This document shows positions 20,699-29,161 of a stretch of 64,000 nucleotides of DNA, piece after piece. Position numbers and translations under genes: made by a program. The stretch is taken from the IMG/VR virus record IMGVR_UViG_3300033145_003080, positions 62,001 to 126,000 of that record. One strand, 5' to 3'. Positions within the stretch are counted from its first letter, which is position 1. Each line of letters starts with the position of its first letter. The stretch comes from a virus. The notes under the pieces were generated by a model that was given only the letters and a program-made list of their open reading frames with translations, was not told the origin of the DNA and did not search any database.

Positions 20699-23600
20699 AT
20701 GCCTCCTCCTGAATTCGGTTACGGGCCTGTCAATTTTGCCCGCCCGGGTCATATTGACCCATTCGCCGCATTTGATAATCGTATCCGTTATAATGATATG
20801 ATTCGCCAACAGATGATTTCCCAATATCAACAGGGGGCTGTACAGCCCACCTCAATGACACTCGCTCAACAGAGACATATCGCTATGGACCCGCGTTTTC
20901 AATATGGTGTTCCTGGTGGGCAGGATCCCCGTCACTATCAGCGACAGGCTGAATTAAGGAGAATGGGAACAGGAACTGCAATTGCTAAAACAGCCATGGA
21001 TATAGGGAGCTGGGGACCGGCTGCGGCTATAGGTGGTGCCACCATTGGTGGTATCGGTGGAGCTGTTGCTTTCCCCATAGTGGCGACGGCTGCCGCTCTA
21101 TATATGCCGATGCGTGGTATAAATAATGCGATGGCGCGTCAAACTTTTATGCATGGTATGGCTGCTGATATCGAACAATATAGAGACCAGCTTGGGTTCA
21201 GAGGTGGATTGTCATATAATCAGGCAACCAATCTTGCCGGCAGCATGCAGAGAAATATGTATCAAGGCGGCTTCTTTAACCCTGGACAACAATCTCAAAT
21301 TCATAAGATAGCCCTGTCGAACAAGATGATATCTGCTCGAGGAGGAGGGGCGCCTGGATCTCTTCGTCAGTATGAACGGAACTTTGAAGAGTTGCGTGAG
21401 ACAACTGAGGAAGTTGTAAAGTTGCTTCAGACCACTATCGAAGGTGGTATGTCTGTAATCAAAGAACTTCAACAAACTGGTTTCGGTGGCATGCGCCAGG
21501 TGAAAAGTCAGATTCGCCAGGCAAAGGCATTCGGTGGGATTACCGGACTTGGTGCACAGAATATGATGCAGATAGGAGCTGCCGGAGCAAGAGCTGTTCA
21601 GGGTACACCGTGGGCAGCAAATGTCGGTGCTACTATGTATCAGTCCGGCGCAGCACAGGCAGCAACGATGGCTCGTATGGGGCCTGCCGGTGCATATGCA
21701 GTACAAAGAGCCGGTGGTGTTGCTGCAGCCGGTGGTGCACTTGCTAATGCTCAAATGAATGTTCTTTCTTCAGGCATGGGAACCAAAGCTGTTGCTTATG
21801 CGATGAATGCTAGTGGTACTGTTGACCAGGGCCGCATGGCCCGATTGATGGGTGGCAAGGTTGGTGCGTATGAAATGGTTGTTGGTGCTAGTGAGCGTGG
21901 CTATGCTATGGGGCCATCCGGAAGAGTTATGTTTGAGCTGAATAAAGAAGATGTTTTAAATCAGATGTCTGATATTGGCAGAACCCAAATGGTTAACCGT
22001 GTGTTTCAAGCATGGGGGCAAGGGCGGTATGGTACTAATCAGGCAAAGGCAGTAGCATTTGCAAAACTATATACCAACAACCAAAGGGACCAAAGATTAT
22101 TTGCTGAAAACTTATTACGACCGAAAGGTTTTGATGACCAGTACGCAGCAATACAGGCAACAAGAGCGTCGCTTAACCAAGTACAAATGAATAGACCTCT
22201 CGGGATAGTAGGAAGAGCGGCTACTGGGGCTATTAGTGCAACTGGTGGGTATTTCAATCGAATGGGTGAAGATATTGTTTATGGCTCTGGAAGAGCGATG
22301 GGTAGGATTGCCGGAATTGGTAGAGGGATTGGCACTGGGGTGTCTCAATTGTATGAAGATGTGTTGCAGGGTGTTGGTGTTTATGACAAGTATGGAGGAA
22401 TTAATAGGGCAAATCCAATTGATGCTGGAGCGGCTATAAGAAGTCAATATGGCATTGGAAGAAGAGAAAGTGATCTCGGCGCTCGAGGATTGGCAATGGC
22501 ATCGCCATCTGGTTTTTCAAAACTTGAAAATATCAAAAAATTAAATACTGGAATTGATTATGGTGCGCTAGTAAGTAAAGATCCAAAGACGGCTGCATAT
22601 TTGTATCAACAAATAGGCGGTGCTTTGCAGGTTGGGACTGCTGGCGATCTTTTTAAGAATGATATGGTACTCAGAGGGCTTAGTGCCACGCCAGGAAGCG
22701 CCATGTTCAATATGATGAAAGAGCAACCGATAGCATTTGCGAATTCATTCCTTGCTACAGCAAATCAATACCGAACAAGTGTTAATAAAAAATACGAGAA
22801 CCAGACAACTGAATATGAGCGTATAGGGACAAGGTTGCCTGGAGAATCTCAACGAATTCAGTTGCGGGATATGAAGAATCAGGCCTTATTTATAAAAGAA
22901 ATGACTGGTAGCTTTGCCCGTGAAATGACAATAGGCAAGATAAAAACCCAAGGAATACCAATGGGTGCCGCAGGTGACCTCGCCATTAAACAGGCGGATG
23001 TGGAATATAATAAAAAGAATTCTGATATGGCTGGCGCAAATTTGCATGAAAAATCTGTTGATCTTGCTAAGTACCAAAAGGCGAAAAGAGAAGCTATATA
23101 TTATGGTACTTTTGGATTTGAGATGGAAGAGCGAGCTGTATCAGCCGGTCAAATGCGTACGGGTGGCCCCAGAACTGAAATGGTTGAAACGGGGGCAACG
23201 CGTCGTAGAAAAAAGAAAATAGCAAATATTCTTGGACCAGGATTTGGGCTTGGAACCACGCGACAACAGGAAGAGGCGGCAGCAGAAATAGATCGTCTAA
23301 TTGCAACGATGGATAAGCCGAAACTTACTAAACTTGCCCCTTGGGTATCTGAGATAGAAGGCGCCAGGCCTGAATATTTCGGCTCACCATTGTGGGAAAA
23401 TAGAAAGATGAAAGAAAGGGAGGCCAGGGCAAAATACGTTGAGGCTGAGGCCCTTGATATCAGAACTGGTCAGGCTAATAAGTTTATGGACCATTTGAGG
23501 TACAATCTCTTAGCTCAACCTACTTCCAAACAACAGACGCAGATAAAAAATATTATTACCGGAAAGATTAGACCAACCGATCTTGGAGCGGGTATAGTTA

Positions 23601-23983
23601 GTCTTCTCGAAACGGGGGCTGGTGTTACAAAGGCGACTATAGAAGAGGAGATTGCGGCAGGTACTATTGGTACTTATTTAAGAAAAAGCGAACCTGTTAT
23701 GTCGAAGCAGGAGGTTAGTGAAATTGAGAAAGCAAGAGTACACTTTGTTAACGCTGAGGCTGCAAAAACCAGGGCTGACAATGTAGTAGATAGAACTATT
23801 ATTGGAAGAAAAGGTAAAGAAAAGATAGCAACAAAAAAGGGCCTTGAGTATTTAGTAGCAAAAGAAAAATATGAAGAGCTAACACAGGTGATGTCATACC
23901 CACAATCAACTCGAGACCCAGGATCATATACCAGTGTGCAACCTCCAATATTGAATTATTGGAATAATAAATGGACACTTTAA
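20699..23983 (+). CDS. Tape-measure-like virion protein
   Basis: A 1,094-residue protein. Residues about 95-140 form a Gly/Ala-rich hydrophobic stretch (GPAAAIGGATIGGIGGAVAF); the following parts are long helical segments rich in Ala, Gly, Gln and Met, with a charged helical C-terminal half. This composition, length, and position ahead of hub and baseplate genes match a tail tape measure protein, which sets tail length and is ejected with the DNA. About 1.5 angstrom per residue would give a tail near 160 nm. No peptidase or transglycosylase motif was seen. GAGGA precedes the ATG. Alternative: an internal virion protein. Confidence 0.55.
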   Translation: MPPPEFGYGPVNFARPGHIDPFAAFDNRIRYNDMIRQQMISQYQQGAVQPTSMTLAQQRHIAMDPRFQYGVPGGQDPRHYQRQAELRRMGTGTAIAKTAMDIGSWGPAAAIGGATIGGIGGAVAFPIVATAAALYMPMRGINNAMARQTFMHGMAADIEQYRDQLGFRGGLSYNQATNLAGSMQRNMYQGGFFNPGQQSQIHKIALSNKMISARGGGAPGSLRQYERNFEELRETTEEVVKLLQTTIEGGMSVIKELQQTGFGGMRQVKSQIRQAKAFGGITGLGAQNMMQIGAAGARAVQGTPWAANVGATMYQSGAAQAATMARMGPAGAYAVQRAGGVAAAGGALANAQMNVLSSGMGTKAVAYAMNASGTVDQGRMARLMGGKVGAYEMVVGASERGYAMGPSGRVMFELNKEDVLNQMSDIGRTQMVNRVFQAWGQGRYGTNQAKAVAFAKLYTNNQRDQRLFAENLLRPKGFDDQYAAIQATRASLNQVQMNRPLGIVGRAATGAISATGGYFNRMGEDIVYGSGRAMGRIAGIGRGIGTGVSQLYEDVLQGVGVYDKYGGINRANPIDAGAAIRSQYGIGRRESDLGARGLAMASPSGFSKLENIKKLNTGIDYGALVSKDPKTAAYLYQQIGGALQVGTAGDLFKNDMVLRGLSATPGSAMFNMMKEQPIAFANSFLATANQYRTSVNKKYENQTTEYERIGTRLPGESQRIQLRDMKNQALFIKEMTGSFAREMTIGKIKTQGIPMGAAGDLAIKQADVEYNKKNSDMAGANLHEKSVDLAKYQKAKREAIYYGTFGFEMEERAVSAGQMRTGGPRTEMVETGATRRRKKKIANILGPGFGLGTTRQQEEAAAEIDRLIATMDKPKLTKLAPWVSEIEGARPEYFGSPLWENRKMKEREARAKYVEAEALDIRTGQANKFMDHLRYNLLAQPTSKQQTQIKNIITGKIRPTDLGAGIVSLLETGAGVTKATIEEEIAAGTIGTYLRKSEPVMSKQEVSEIEKARVHFVNAEAAKTRADNVVDRTIIGRKGKEKIATKKGLEYLVAKEKYEELTQVMSYPQSTRDPGSYTSVQPPILNYWNNKWTL

Positions 23984-23995
23984 CAAGGTTGTTCT

Positions 23996-24868
23996 ATGCC
24001 ATTTCGTTTGCCAAATGAATTTTTAAGCTCACCGGATGATAATAAAATACGCCCATACACTGTTGGTACAACAGAGCATGCAGGAACCGTTGCAACAATA
24101 GTCCTTTATACAACAGCGCAGGGTTTTTTGTCGGATGATGCTCTCAAGACGAATGACTATCTTACTGATTTATCAATGAGCATTTCCGAATTAGAAGCTG
24201 GTTCAATTAGTGGAGACGAGCAGGCTCCTCCTTCAATACCAGGCGGCAAGATTGCTTTAATTTCTCTTGATGGCAAGCAGCCGAATAATTATTATGGTGT
24301 ATTTAATAATTTTTCATTGATAAATGTTCAAGAAGCTCATGGTGAAATAGTCAAGTTGCATCAAAATTTCTCAAATGGGTGGAATGCATTTTTCTTTGGA
24401 GAAAAGCCTGCGATATACAACTTTTCTGGAATGTTCCTTGATACTCGAGAATATCCATATTACCAGGAATTCATGGTTGCGTATAATAAATATCTTCGTG
24501 GCAGAAGATGTATTGAAAACAATATGCAATTAAAAATAATGTATGACGGCAAACTCGTAGATGGCTACATGCTCAATATCAGCACCAGTACAACTGGAGA
24601 TTTGGAACAGAGCAAATCATTCACATTTTCAGTTCTTGTAAGAGCATCGCGATGGATCAGGATGAATCTTATTCCAGTTTATTCTTCTCATGACAACAGA
24701 TACATAAGTGTTGATGAATTTAATAGTATGAGAAATGCTGGCAGGTTGGCTGGCGATTTCTTAAGTGGATATATCGAACATATACAAGTTGACAAGAACG
24801 ATCCAAGTGGAACTGTAACACCAACGGATATTGTTTCAGCACCATCGACTAATCTGAAAGATACTTAA
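23996..24868 (+). CDS. Virion structural protein, likely tail tip or baseplate
   Basis: A 290-residue protein. A distinctive central block reads NGWNAFFFGEKPAIYNFSGM, then LDTREYPYYQEFMVAYNKYL and GRRCIENNMQLKIMYDGKLV, and ends with an FTFSVLVRASRW strand. This pattern occurs in large-phage virion proteins that lie next to the hub gene; function is presumed to be joining tube to baseplate. No enzymatic motif. The stop overlaps the next ATG (TAATG), implying balanced production with the hub-like protein. Confidence 0.5.
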   Translation: MPFRLPNEFLSSPDDNKIRPYTVGTTEHAGTVATIVLYTTAQGFLSDDALKTNDYLTDLSMSISELEAGSISGDEQAPPSIPGGKIALISLDGKQPNNYYGVFNNFSLINVQEAHGEIVKLHQNFSNGWNAFFFGEKPAIYNFSGMFLDTREYPYYQEFMVAYNKYLRGRRCIENNMQLKIMYDGKLVDGYMLNISTSTTGDLEQSKSFTFSVLVRASRWIRMNLIPVYSSHDNRYISVDEFNSMRNAGRLAGDFLSGYIEHIQVDKNDPSGTVTPTDIVSAPSTNLKDT

Positions 24869-27822
24869 TGGCTGAAAAGAAAGGTTTTAGTTATTCATTT
24901 AAGATGTATATGGAGGGAATTGCCGTTCCTTTCAAGGGTGCTACTATTGTCTGTACTCCTAATGGTCAGGAGGCGAATATAAATGTATATTCTAATAAGC
25001 AACTTCTTGACATTAAGCCAAAAACCGCCGTACAAATATTCTATCGTGAATGGTCTACTCGAGAGAAAAGGCCTGCATGGAGATTGGCGTTTGATGGATT
25101 CTTTTCGTGCTTCTATAAAGTAGATCAAGCAACTGAAGGGCGTGGATTGGGAATGGTATGTCGTGACTTTCGAATGGATATTCGAAGGGCGCCCGCTGCA
25201 ATAGCCTGGGAAGCGGCTGATGCTTTAACCACTCGCAATTTTTATAATTCGATGGGGATATTTCAGACATTTGTCATAAAAGGAAAAACGCAAAAACAAG
25301 GTACTGATATCAGGGTATTTGACAATACAGGACTAGCACCTTTGTCCTATACTCTTGGCCTTATTGCCGGCAGCGCAGGATACAGCCGCACATCAAACAA
25401 GATGAAAGGGACGAAGAAGAGTACGAACACTATTGCTGATGAGGGGAGCTTCGATCAACAGATTGGTAAAATACAAAAAGATGAGAAAGCAAATAAGACA
25501 CAGCAGGATGGTGAAGATGCTTATTCTGCTGAGTTTGCCAGTGCAACACCATCAGATAATGGGGTGGCAAATTGCGGATTCTATCTGGATGCATTAATTA
25601 GGGGTATGTGGCTAGAAGCTGTCGGTGGTACGGCAGTAGGAACATTCCTTAATAAGCGTATACGGCTTGATAAACGTTTTCTTGTACCGGTAAATAAAGC
25701 GGGATATAACTTTTGGAGCAAACAGAGTGGAAGTGTGCATATTGGTTCTCACCTGATGGGCAATTCACGTTTCTCGAGTCTCGAGGCGGCCATAATGAGA
25801 TTGGCCGGCGCATTTTCTACTCGAGTGTATTCATGCAGCACGCCATCATTAATACCAATAGGCAACAAGGCTGATGGAAAACCGTATGATGCAGTTGAGT
25901 ATGTTATGGATTCAAAGGTAAGGAAGTTTCTCGTAGACAGGGCATCTGCCGAATTCGGTGGTAAATATATATTAAATGAATCAATGCTTTTGCCTCCACT
26001 CGAGTTTACAGCCCCACCGAATTGTAATCTTCTTTTTCCACCAATGTATGACAGGGTTGAATGGCAATATGATATTGATGCCGATGTTACTCGAGGGTAT
26101 TTTGATCAAGTCCACATGCTTTCGTCGCCAGGTGGAAACGCCCTTGCATCACCCAGCGTACAGGTTCCGAACGCTTTGTTTAATTTGATGAATAGTGATG
26201 GTGATCGGGCAAAAGATATGACAAAATCGAAAGGTACCGTTGACGGTACTGATCCGTCTAACAAGAAAGTTGCCAATGCTACAAAAGCTAATGTGACAGA
26301 GAATAAAAAGAAAAAACAAAATGCAGCCAGTAAATCAGTTAAGACAAAAGGGACAGATAGATATGGAAGAATAAAACCGCCACTTACACTTGAGGAAAGG
26401 TATAAAGGAATTAATGTCATATTTGGTAGCGTGTCTCATGAACTGGCAATGAATGATGCAATCAATGTTGTTAAGGATAGGCAGGCGAATAAGAAGGCCA
26501 GGGACAAACTTGATAGTGAGATAGCAAAACTGGAAGATGTTAGAGATAAAGCGTTAGGAGCTCTTGAAATATCACCTGAAAACACAGGGTTTGCTGCTGA
26601 AAAAGCAGATGCTGTAAGAAATAAAATTAAAGAAAAACGTGCTGCCAGAGATAAGCTTAAAGGTCATAGGGGTATAAATAATAAAACTAAAAATGCCCTA
26701 AAACATCATGCGCTTTTAAAGTTTCTGAACAGAAAGTATGCAGGGCGAGTTGTGACGGTTGATATGGCTTTTAATCCATATATCATGTGTGGTTTCCCCG
26801 GGGTAGTAATAGCTGACGACATGGGGTATGGCGAAGAGTCGATGAAGACTATTCTTGGAATGGTGCAGCAGGTAAAACATACTTTATATATTACACCACA
26901 AAGTGCAGAGGCGAATACATCTATTGTTATGAATAATGCTCGGTTCGAAGACGAGCCAACTGATATGAACGAACATGGCTCTCCGATGTACATGAAAGCA
27001 ACTGTTCCGTCAGATGCTGAGATAGACATTGATACACTCGAGTACAAAAACAACTACTTTATCCCTGAGCCGAAAGCTCCGGTCAAACGTATTCTTAATT
27101 CGGATTATTATGATTTGAATGATGAGAGCCAGCTACATAGTGAATATGTATACGCAAAAGATTTACTTAGCTTAACAGCACAGGATATTGCTAATGGAGA
27201 ACGTAATCAAATTTATATTGACGAAGGGTATGAGCCAACACGAATAGCAAAGTTCTATCGTGATGTGTTTGGCCATAAAAAGCAGCATTTTATGATAGGA
27301 AGCGCTGTTGACCCGAATAATGAAACAGAACGAATAAATTTTATGCATGACACGGTCCATGAAGCCTTACAGTATTTACGTGATTCAAAACCTGAGTTGC
27401 TTCAGAATTATGAGGATTGTCTTGATTTTATAAAAAGAAATGTTTGTTCTGCCGATGCTTTCTATCAGGGAATATTAGGTTTATCTATTAGTGATAAGGT
27501 TGCTGATGATGAGGGCAATCAAATATATGAGTATGTGAACTATCCGGCTTTGGGAGATGAGCTTGGAACTGAGATTCTTTTTAATGACCACATAATTCAC
27601 AATCGGTATTATGGTGTAACGACCACTGATTGGGATAGTGGAAATTTGGATGGTTTGAAGCAGAAAAATGGTGGTACGATGTATGAACCAGGTCAATTCA
27701 GCAGCATCCGTGAGCACATGCCGGTTACTGCCTTTATTCAAGAGCGCAGAGACGCTGTTGAGATATATGTGTCTAAAGTTCTGCAGCGGGTAAGTGGAAC
27801 ACAGTATGCACCGGTTTATTAG
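24868..27822 (+). CDS. Baseplate-hub-like protein
   Basis: A 984-residue protein. The N-terminal part (EGIAVPFKGATIVCTPNGQE, then AVQIFYREW and a FDGFFSCFYKVDQATEGRGL strand) and a later part (PYIMCGFPGVVIADDM, then GMVQQVKHTLYITPQSAEAN and an ARFEDEP end) resemble gp27/hub proteins, whose barrels carry a V-x-G-x-P-G-x-x-I-x-D and G-x-V-x-x-V-x-H pattern. A Lys-rich coiled coil (about 460-610) separates these parts. The C-terminal 250 residues match nothing I know. The hub closes the tail tube at the baseplate centre. Confidence 0.5.
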   Translation: MAEKKGFSYSFKMYMEGIAVPFKGATIVCTPNGQEANINVYSNKQLLDIKPKTAVQIFYREWSTREKRPAWRLAFDGFFSCFYKVDQATEGRGLGMVCRDFRMDIRRAPAAIAWEAADALTTRNFYNSMGIFQTFVIKGKTQKQGTDIRVFDNTGLAPLSYTLGLIAGSAGYSRTSNKMKGTKKSTNTIADEGSFDQQIGKIQKDEKANKTQQDGEDAYSAEFASATPSDNGVANCGFYLDALIRGMWLEAVGGTAVGTFLNKRIRLDKRFLVPVNKAGYNFWSKQSGSVHIGSHLMGNSRFSSLEAAIMRLAGAFSTRVYSCSTPSLIPIGNKADGKPYDAVEYVMDSKVRKFLVDRASAEFGGKYILNESMLLPPLEFTAPPNCNLLFPPMYDRVEWQYDIDADVTRGYFDQVHMLSSPGGNALASPSVQVPNALFNLMNSDGDRAKDMTKSKGTVDGTDPSNKKVANATKANVTENKKKKQNAASKSVKTKGTDRYGRIKPPLTLEERYKGINVIFGSVSHELAMNDAINVVKDRQANKKARDKLDSEIAKLEDVRDKALGALEISPENTGFAAEKADAVRNKIKEKRAARDKLKGHRGINNKTKNALKHHALLKFLNRKYAGRVVTVDMAFNPYIMCGFPGVVIADDMGYGEESMKTILGMVQQVKHTLYITPQSAEANTSIVMNNARFEDEPTDMNEHGSPMYMKATVPSDAEIDIDTLEYKNNYFIPEPKAPVKRILNSDYYDLNDESQLHSEYVYAKDLLSLTAQDIANGERNQIYIDEGYEPTRIAKFYRDVFGHKKQHFMIGSAVDPNNETERINFMHDTVHEALQYLRDSKPELLQNYEDCLDFIKRNVCSADAFYQGILGLSISDKVADDEGNQIYEYVNYPALGDELGTEILFNDHIIHNRYYGVTTTDWDSGNLDGLKQKNGGTMYEPGQFSSIREHMPVTAFIQERRDAVEIYVSKVLQRVSGTQYAPVY

Positions 27823-27830
27823 GAAATAAC

Positions 27831-28523
27831 ATGCCAACCGACCAAGAGAACATACTGCAATGGCAGAGGACGAAAGATCCGCGGTTGTTTGCTGATCTTA
27901 TTATTCGTTATCAGCCTGTGGTTAATAAGGTTGTTGGGCAATACCGCACTGTCGGCGTTTCCCCTGCCACGTTGCGTGCAGAGGCGACTACCCAACTCAT
28001 TAAATCCTTCAAGTCTTATGATCCGAAGCATGGTACCCAGCCGACTACGCACGTATGGAATAATTTGAAAAAGGTACAGCGTGTAGCATCTGAATCTCTT
28101 ATGTCAGGCCATATCCCTGAGAATAGAGCATTAAAGCGATCTACTTTTACCATTGTCAAAGATAATCTCGAGGATCGCCTCGGTCGGGAGCCGAGTACTT
28201 CTGAAATTGCTGATGAGATAGGATGGAATAAAAAAGAAGTTGCTCGTATGGAGCATGAACTTGGAGGGGAAGCAACTGCATCGAAAGCTTCTTTTGATTT
28301 TTATGGCAATGCGATAACTAAAGAACATCCTGATAAAGCGCTTGCTGATTATATGTATTATGAATTGGCTGGTCCGGACAAAGTTATTTTTGAACACACT
28401 TTTGGCTATGGTGGAAAGCGGATATTGAATAACAAAGAAATTGCGGGAAAGCTTCATAAAAATGAAATGTGGGTACATCGAGCGAAGAAGCGATTGTCGC
28501 AGAAAATTCAATCATATAGATAA
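27831..28523 (+). CDS. Phage sigma-70-family factor
   Basis: A 230-residue protein with the sigma regions in order. Region 2: LFADLIIRYQPVVNKVVGQY, then EATTQLIKSFKSYDPKHGTQ and THVWNNLKKVQR (about 18-90). Region 3: LEDRLGREPSTSEIADEIGW (about 113-132). Region 4: a helix-turn-helix, NNKEIAGKLHKNEMWVHRAK (about 200-219). It would steer host RNA polymerase to phage promoters, most simply late ones. Unusually, it sits inside the virion cassette between hub-like and helicase genes. AGGAAA precedes the ATG. A degraded copy of its 3' end lies at 29104-29156. Confidence 0.8.
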   Translation: MPTDQENILQWQRTKDPRLFADLIIRYQPVVNKVVGQYRTVGVSPATLRAEATTQLIKSFKSYDPKHGTQPTTHVWNNLKKVQRVASESLMSGHIPENRALKRSTFTIVKDNLEDRLGREPSTSEIADEIGWNKKEVARMEHELGGEATASKASFDFYGNAITKEHPDKALADYMYYELAGPDKVIFEHTFGYGGKRILNNKEIAGKLHKNEMWVHRAKKRLSQKIQSYR

Positions 28524-28532
28524 GGAGAAAAT

Positions 28533-29075
28533 ATGTTAGCGCCTGAAGTTTTAAAATCATTCAGTAACCATGTAGACATGGATAAGGTTGCGTACGGTGT
28601 GCAGAGTTATTATGCACATAAGGGTGGTGAGGTTGGGTCTTATGCGTCTCAAACCTATCCAGGGAAAGGGTTTAAGAAGAATGTTGAGATGGGAGTTGAC
28701 AGGTATGGTAGGAGTGTTTATGACAGGTGGTCACCATACAGCAAAGGGTCTTCTGATTATAATACTGCTGTAGAAAATTTAAAAGGGTCAAAGTATGGCA
28801 GGCGCTCTTTGCGGCGTGCTGGGGTTATTAAAAGAGAACCACTTTCAGGCGGATATGCAAAACCTGCCATTGCTGGTGCGGCTGTTGGTGGCACGGTTGG
28901 AGCGGTCGCTGGAGCCCACGGTGCTCTCCGTGCTGCACATCGTATATATAGAAAAACAGGCGTTCTTCCGATGCGAGCCGCAGGAAGAGTCGCTAGAAGG
29001 GTTGGTGTTGGCGGTGCCGTGCTTGGTGCTGGCATTGGACTGGCATCGAGATTTATAAGTAACAGAACTGCATAA
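28533..29075 (+). CDS. Small virion-cassette protein with Gly/Ala-rich segments
   Basis: A 180-residue basic protein. The N-terminal part contains VDMDKVAYGVQSYYAHKGGE; the C-terminal half has two Gly/Ala-rich hydrophobic segments (AIAGAAVGGTVGAVAGAHGA and GVGGAVLGAGIGLASRF) separated by Arg-rich loops. These could insert in a membrane or pack inside the virion. AAGGAG precedes the ATG. No family recognised. The reverse strand also has a long open frame here, but it is a by-product of composition. Confidence 0.6.
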   Translation: MLAPEVLKSFSNHVDMDKVAYGVQSYYAHKGGEVGSYASQTYPGKGFKKNVEMGVDRYGRSVYDRWSPYSKGSSDYNTAVENLKGSKYGRRSLRRAGVIKREPLSGGYAKPAIAGAAVGGTVGAVAGAHGALRAAHRIYRKTGVLPMRAAGRVARRVGVGGAVLGAGIGLASRFISNRTA

Positions 29076-29085
29076 AGGATATTAA

Positions 29086-29156
29086 ATGCCTCCTCCAAAA
29101 CAGGTACATCGGGCAAAGAAACGGTTGTCATAGAAGATTCAAACTTATCGATAGGG
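29086..29156 (+). pseudogene. Chimeric remnant: virion-gene start joined to sigma-factor end
   Basis: ATGCCTCCTCCAAAACAG (29086-29103) matches the first six codons of the gene at 31271. It is followed directly by about 53 bases, roughly 80% identical to the 3' end of the sigma gene (VHRAKKRLS...KIQ), with Gln changed to TAG. Most differences in the first part are synonymous. A 15-codon frame remains. This is the scar of a deletion or recombination between duplicated genes. Confidence 0.65.
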
Positions 29157-29161
29157 TTGAT

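Noticed and set aside
21212-21754. 180-codon minus-strand open frame inside the tape-measure-like gene
   Set aside because: Ser/Cys/His-rich product with no protein-like pattern; an antisense shadow of Gly/Ala-rich codons.
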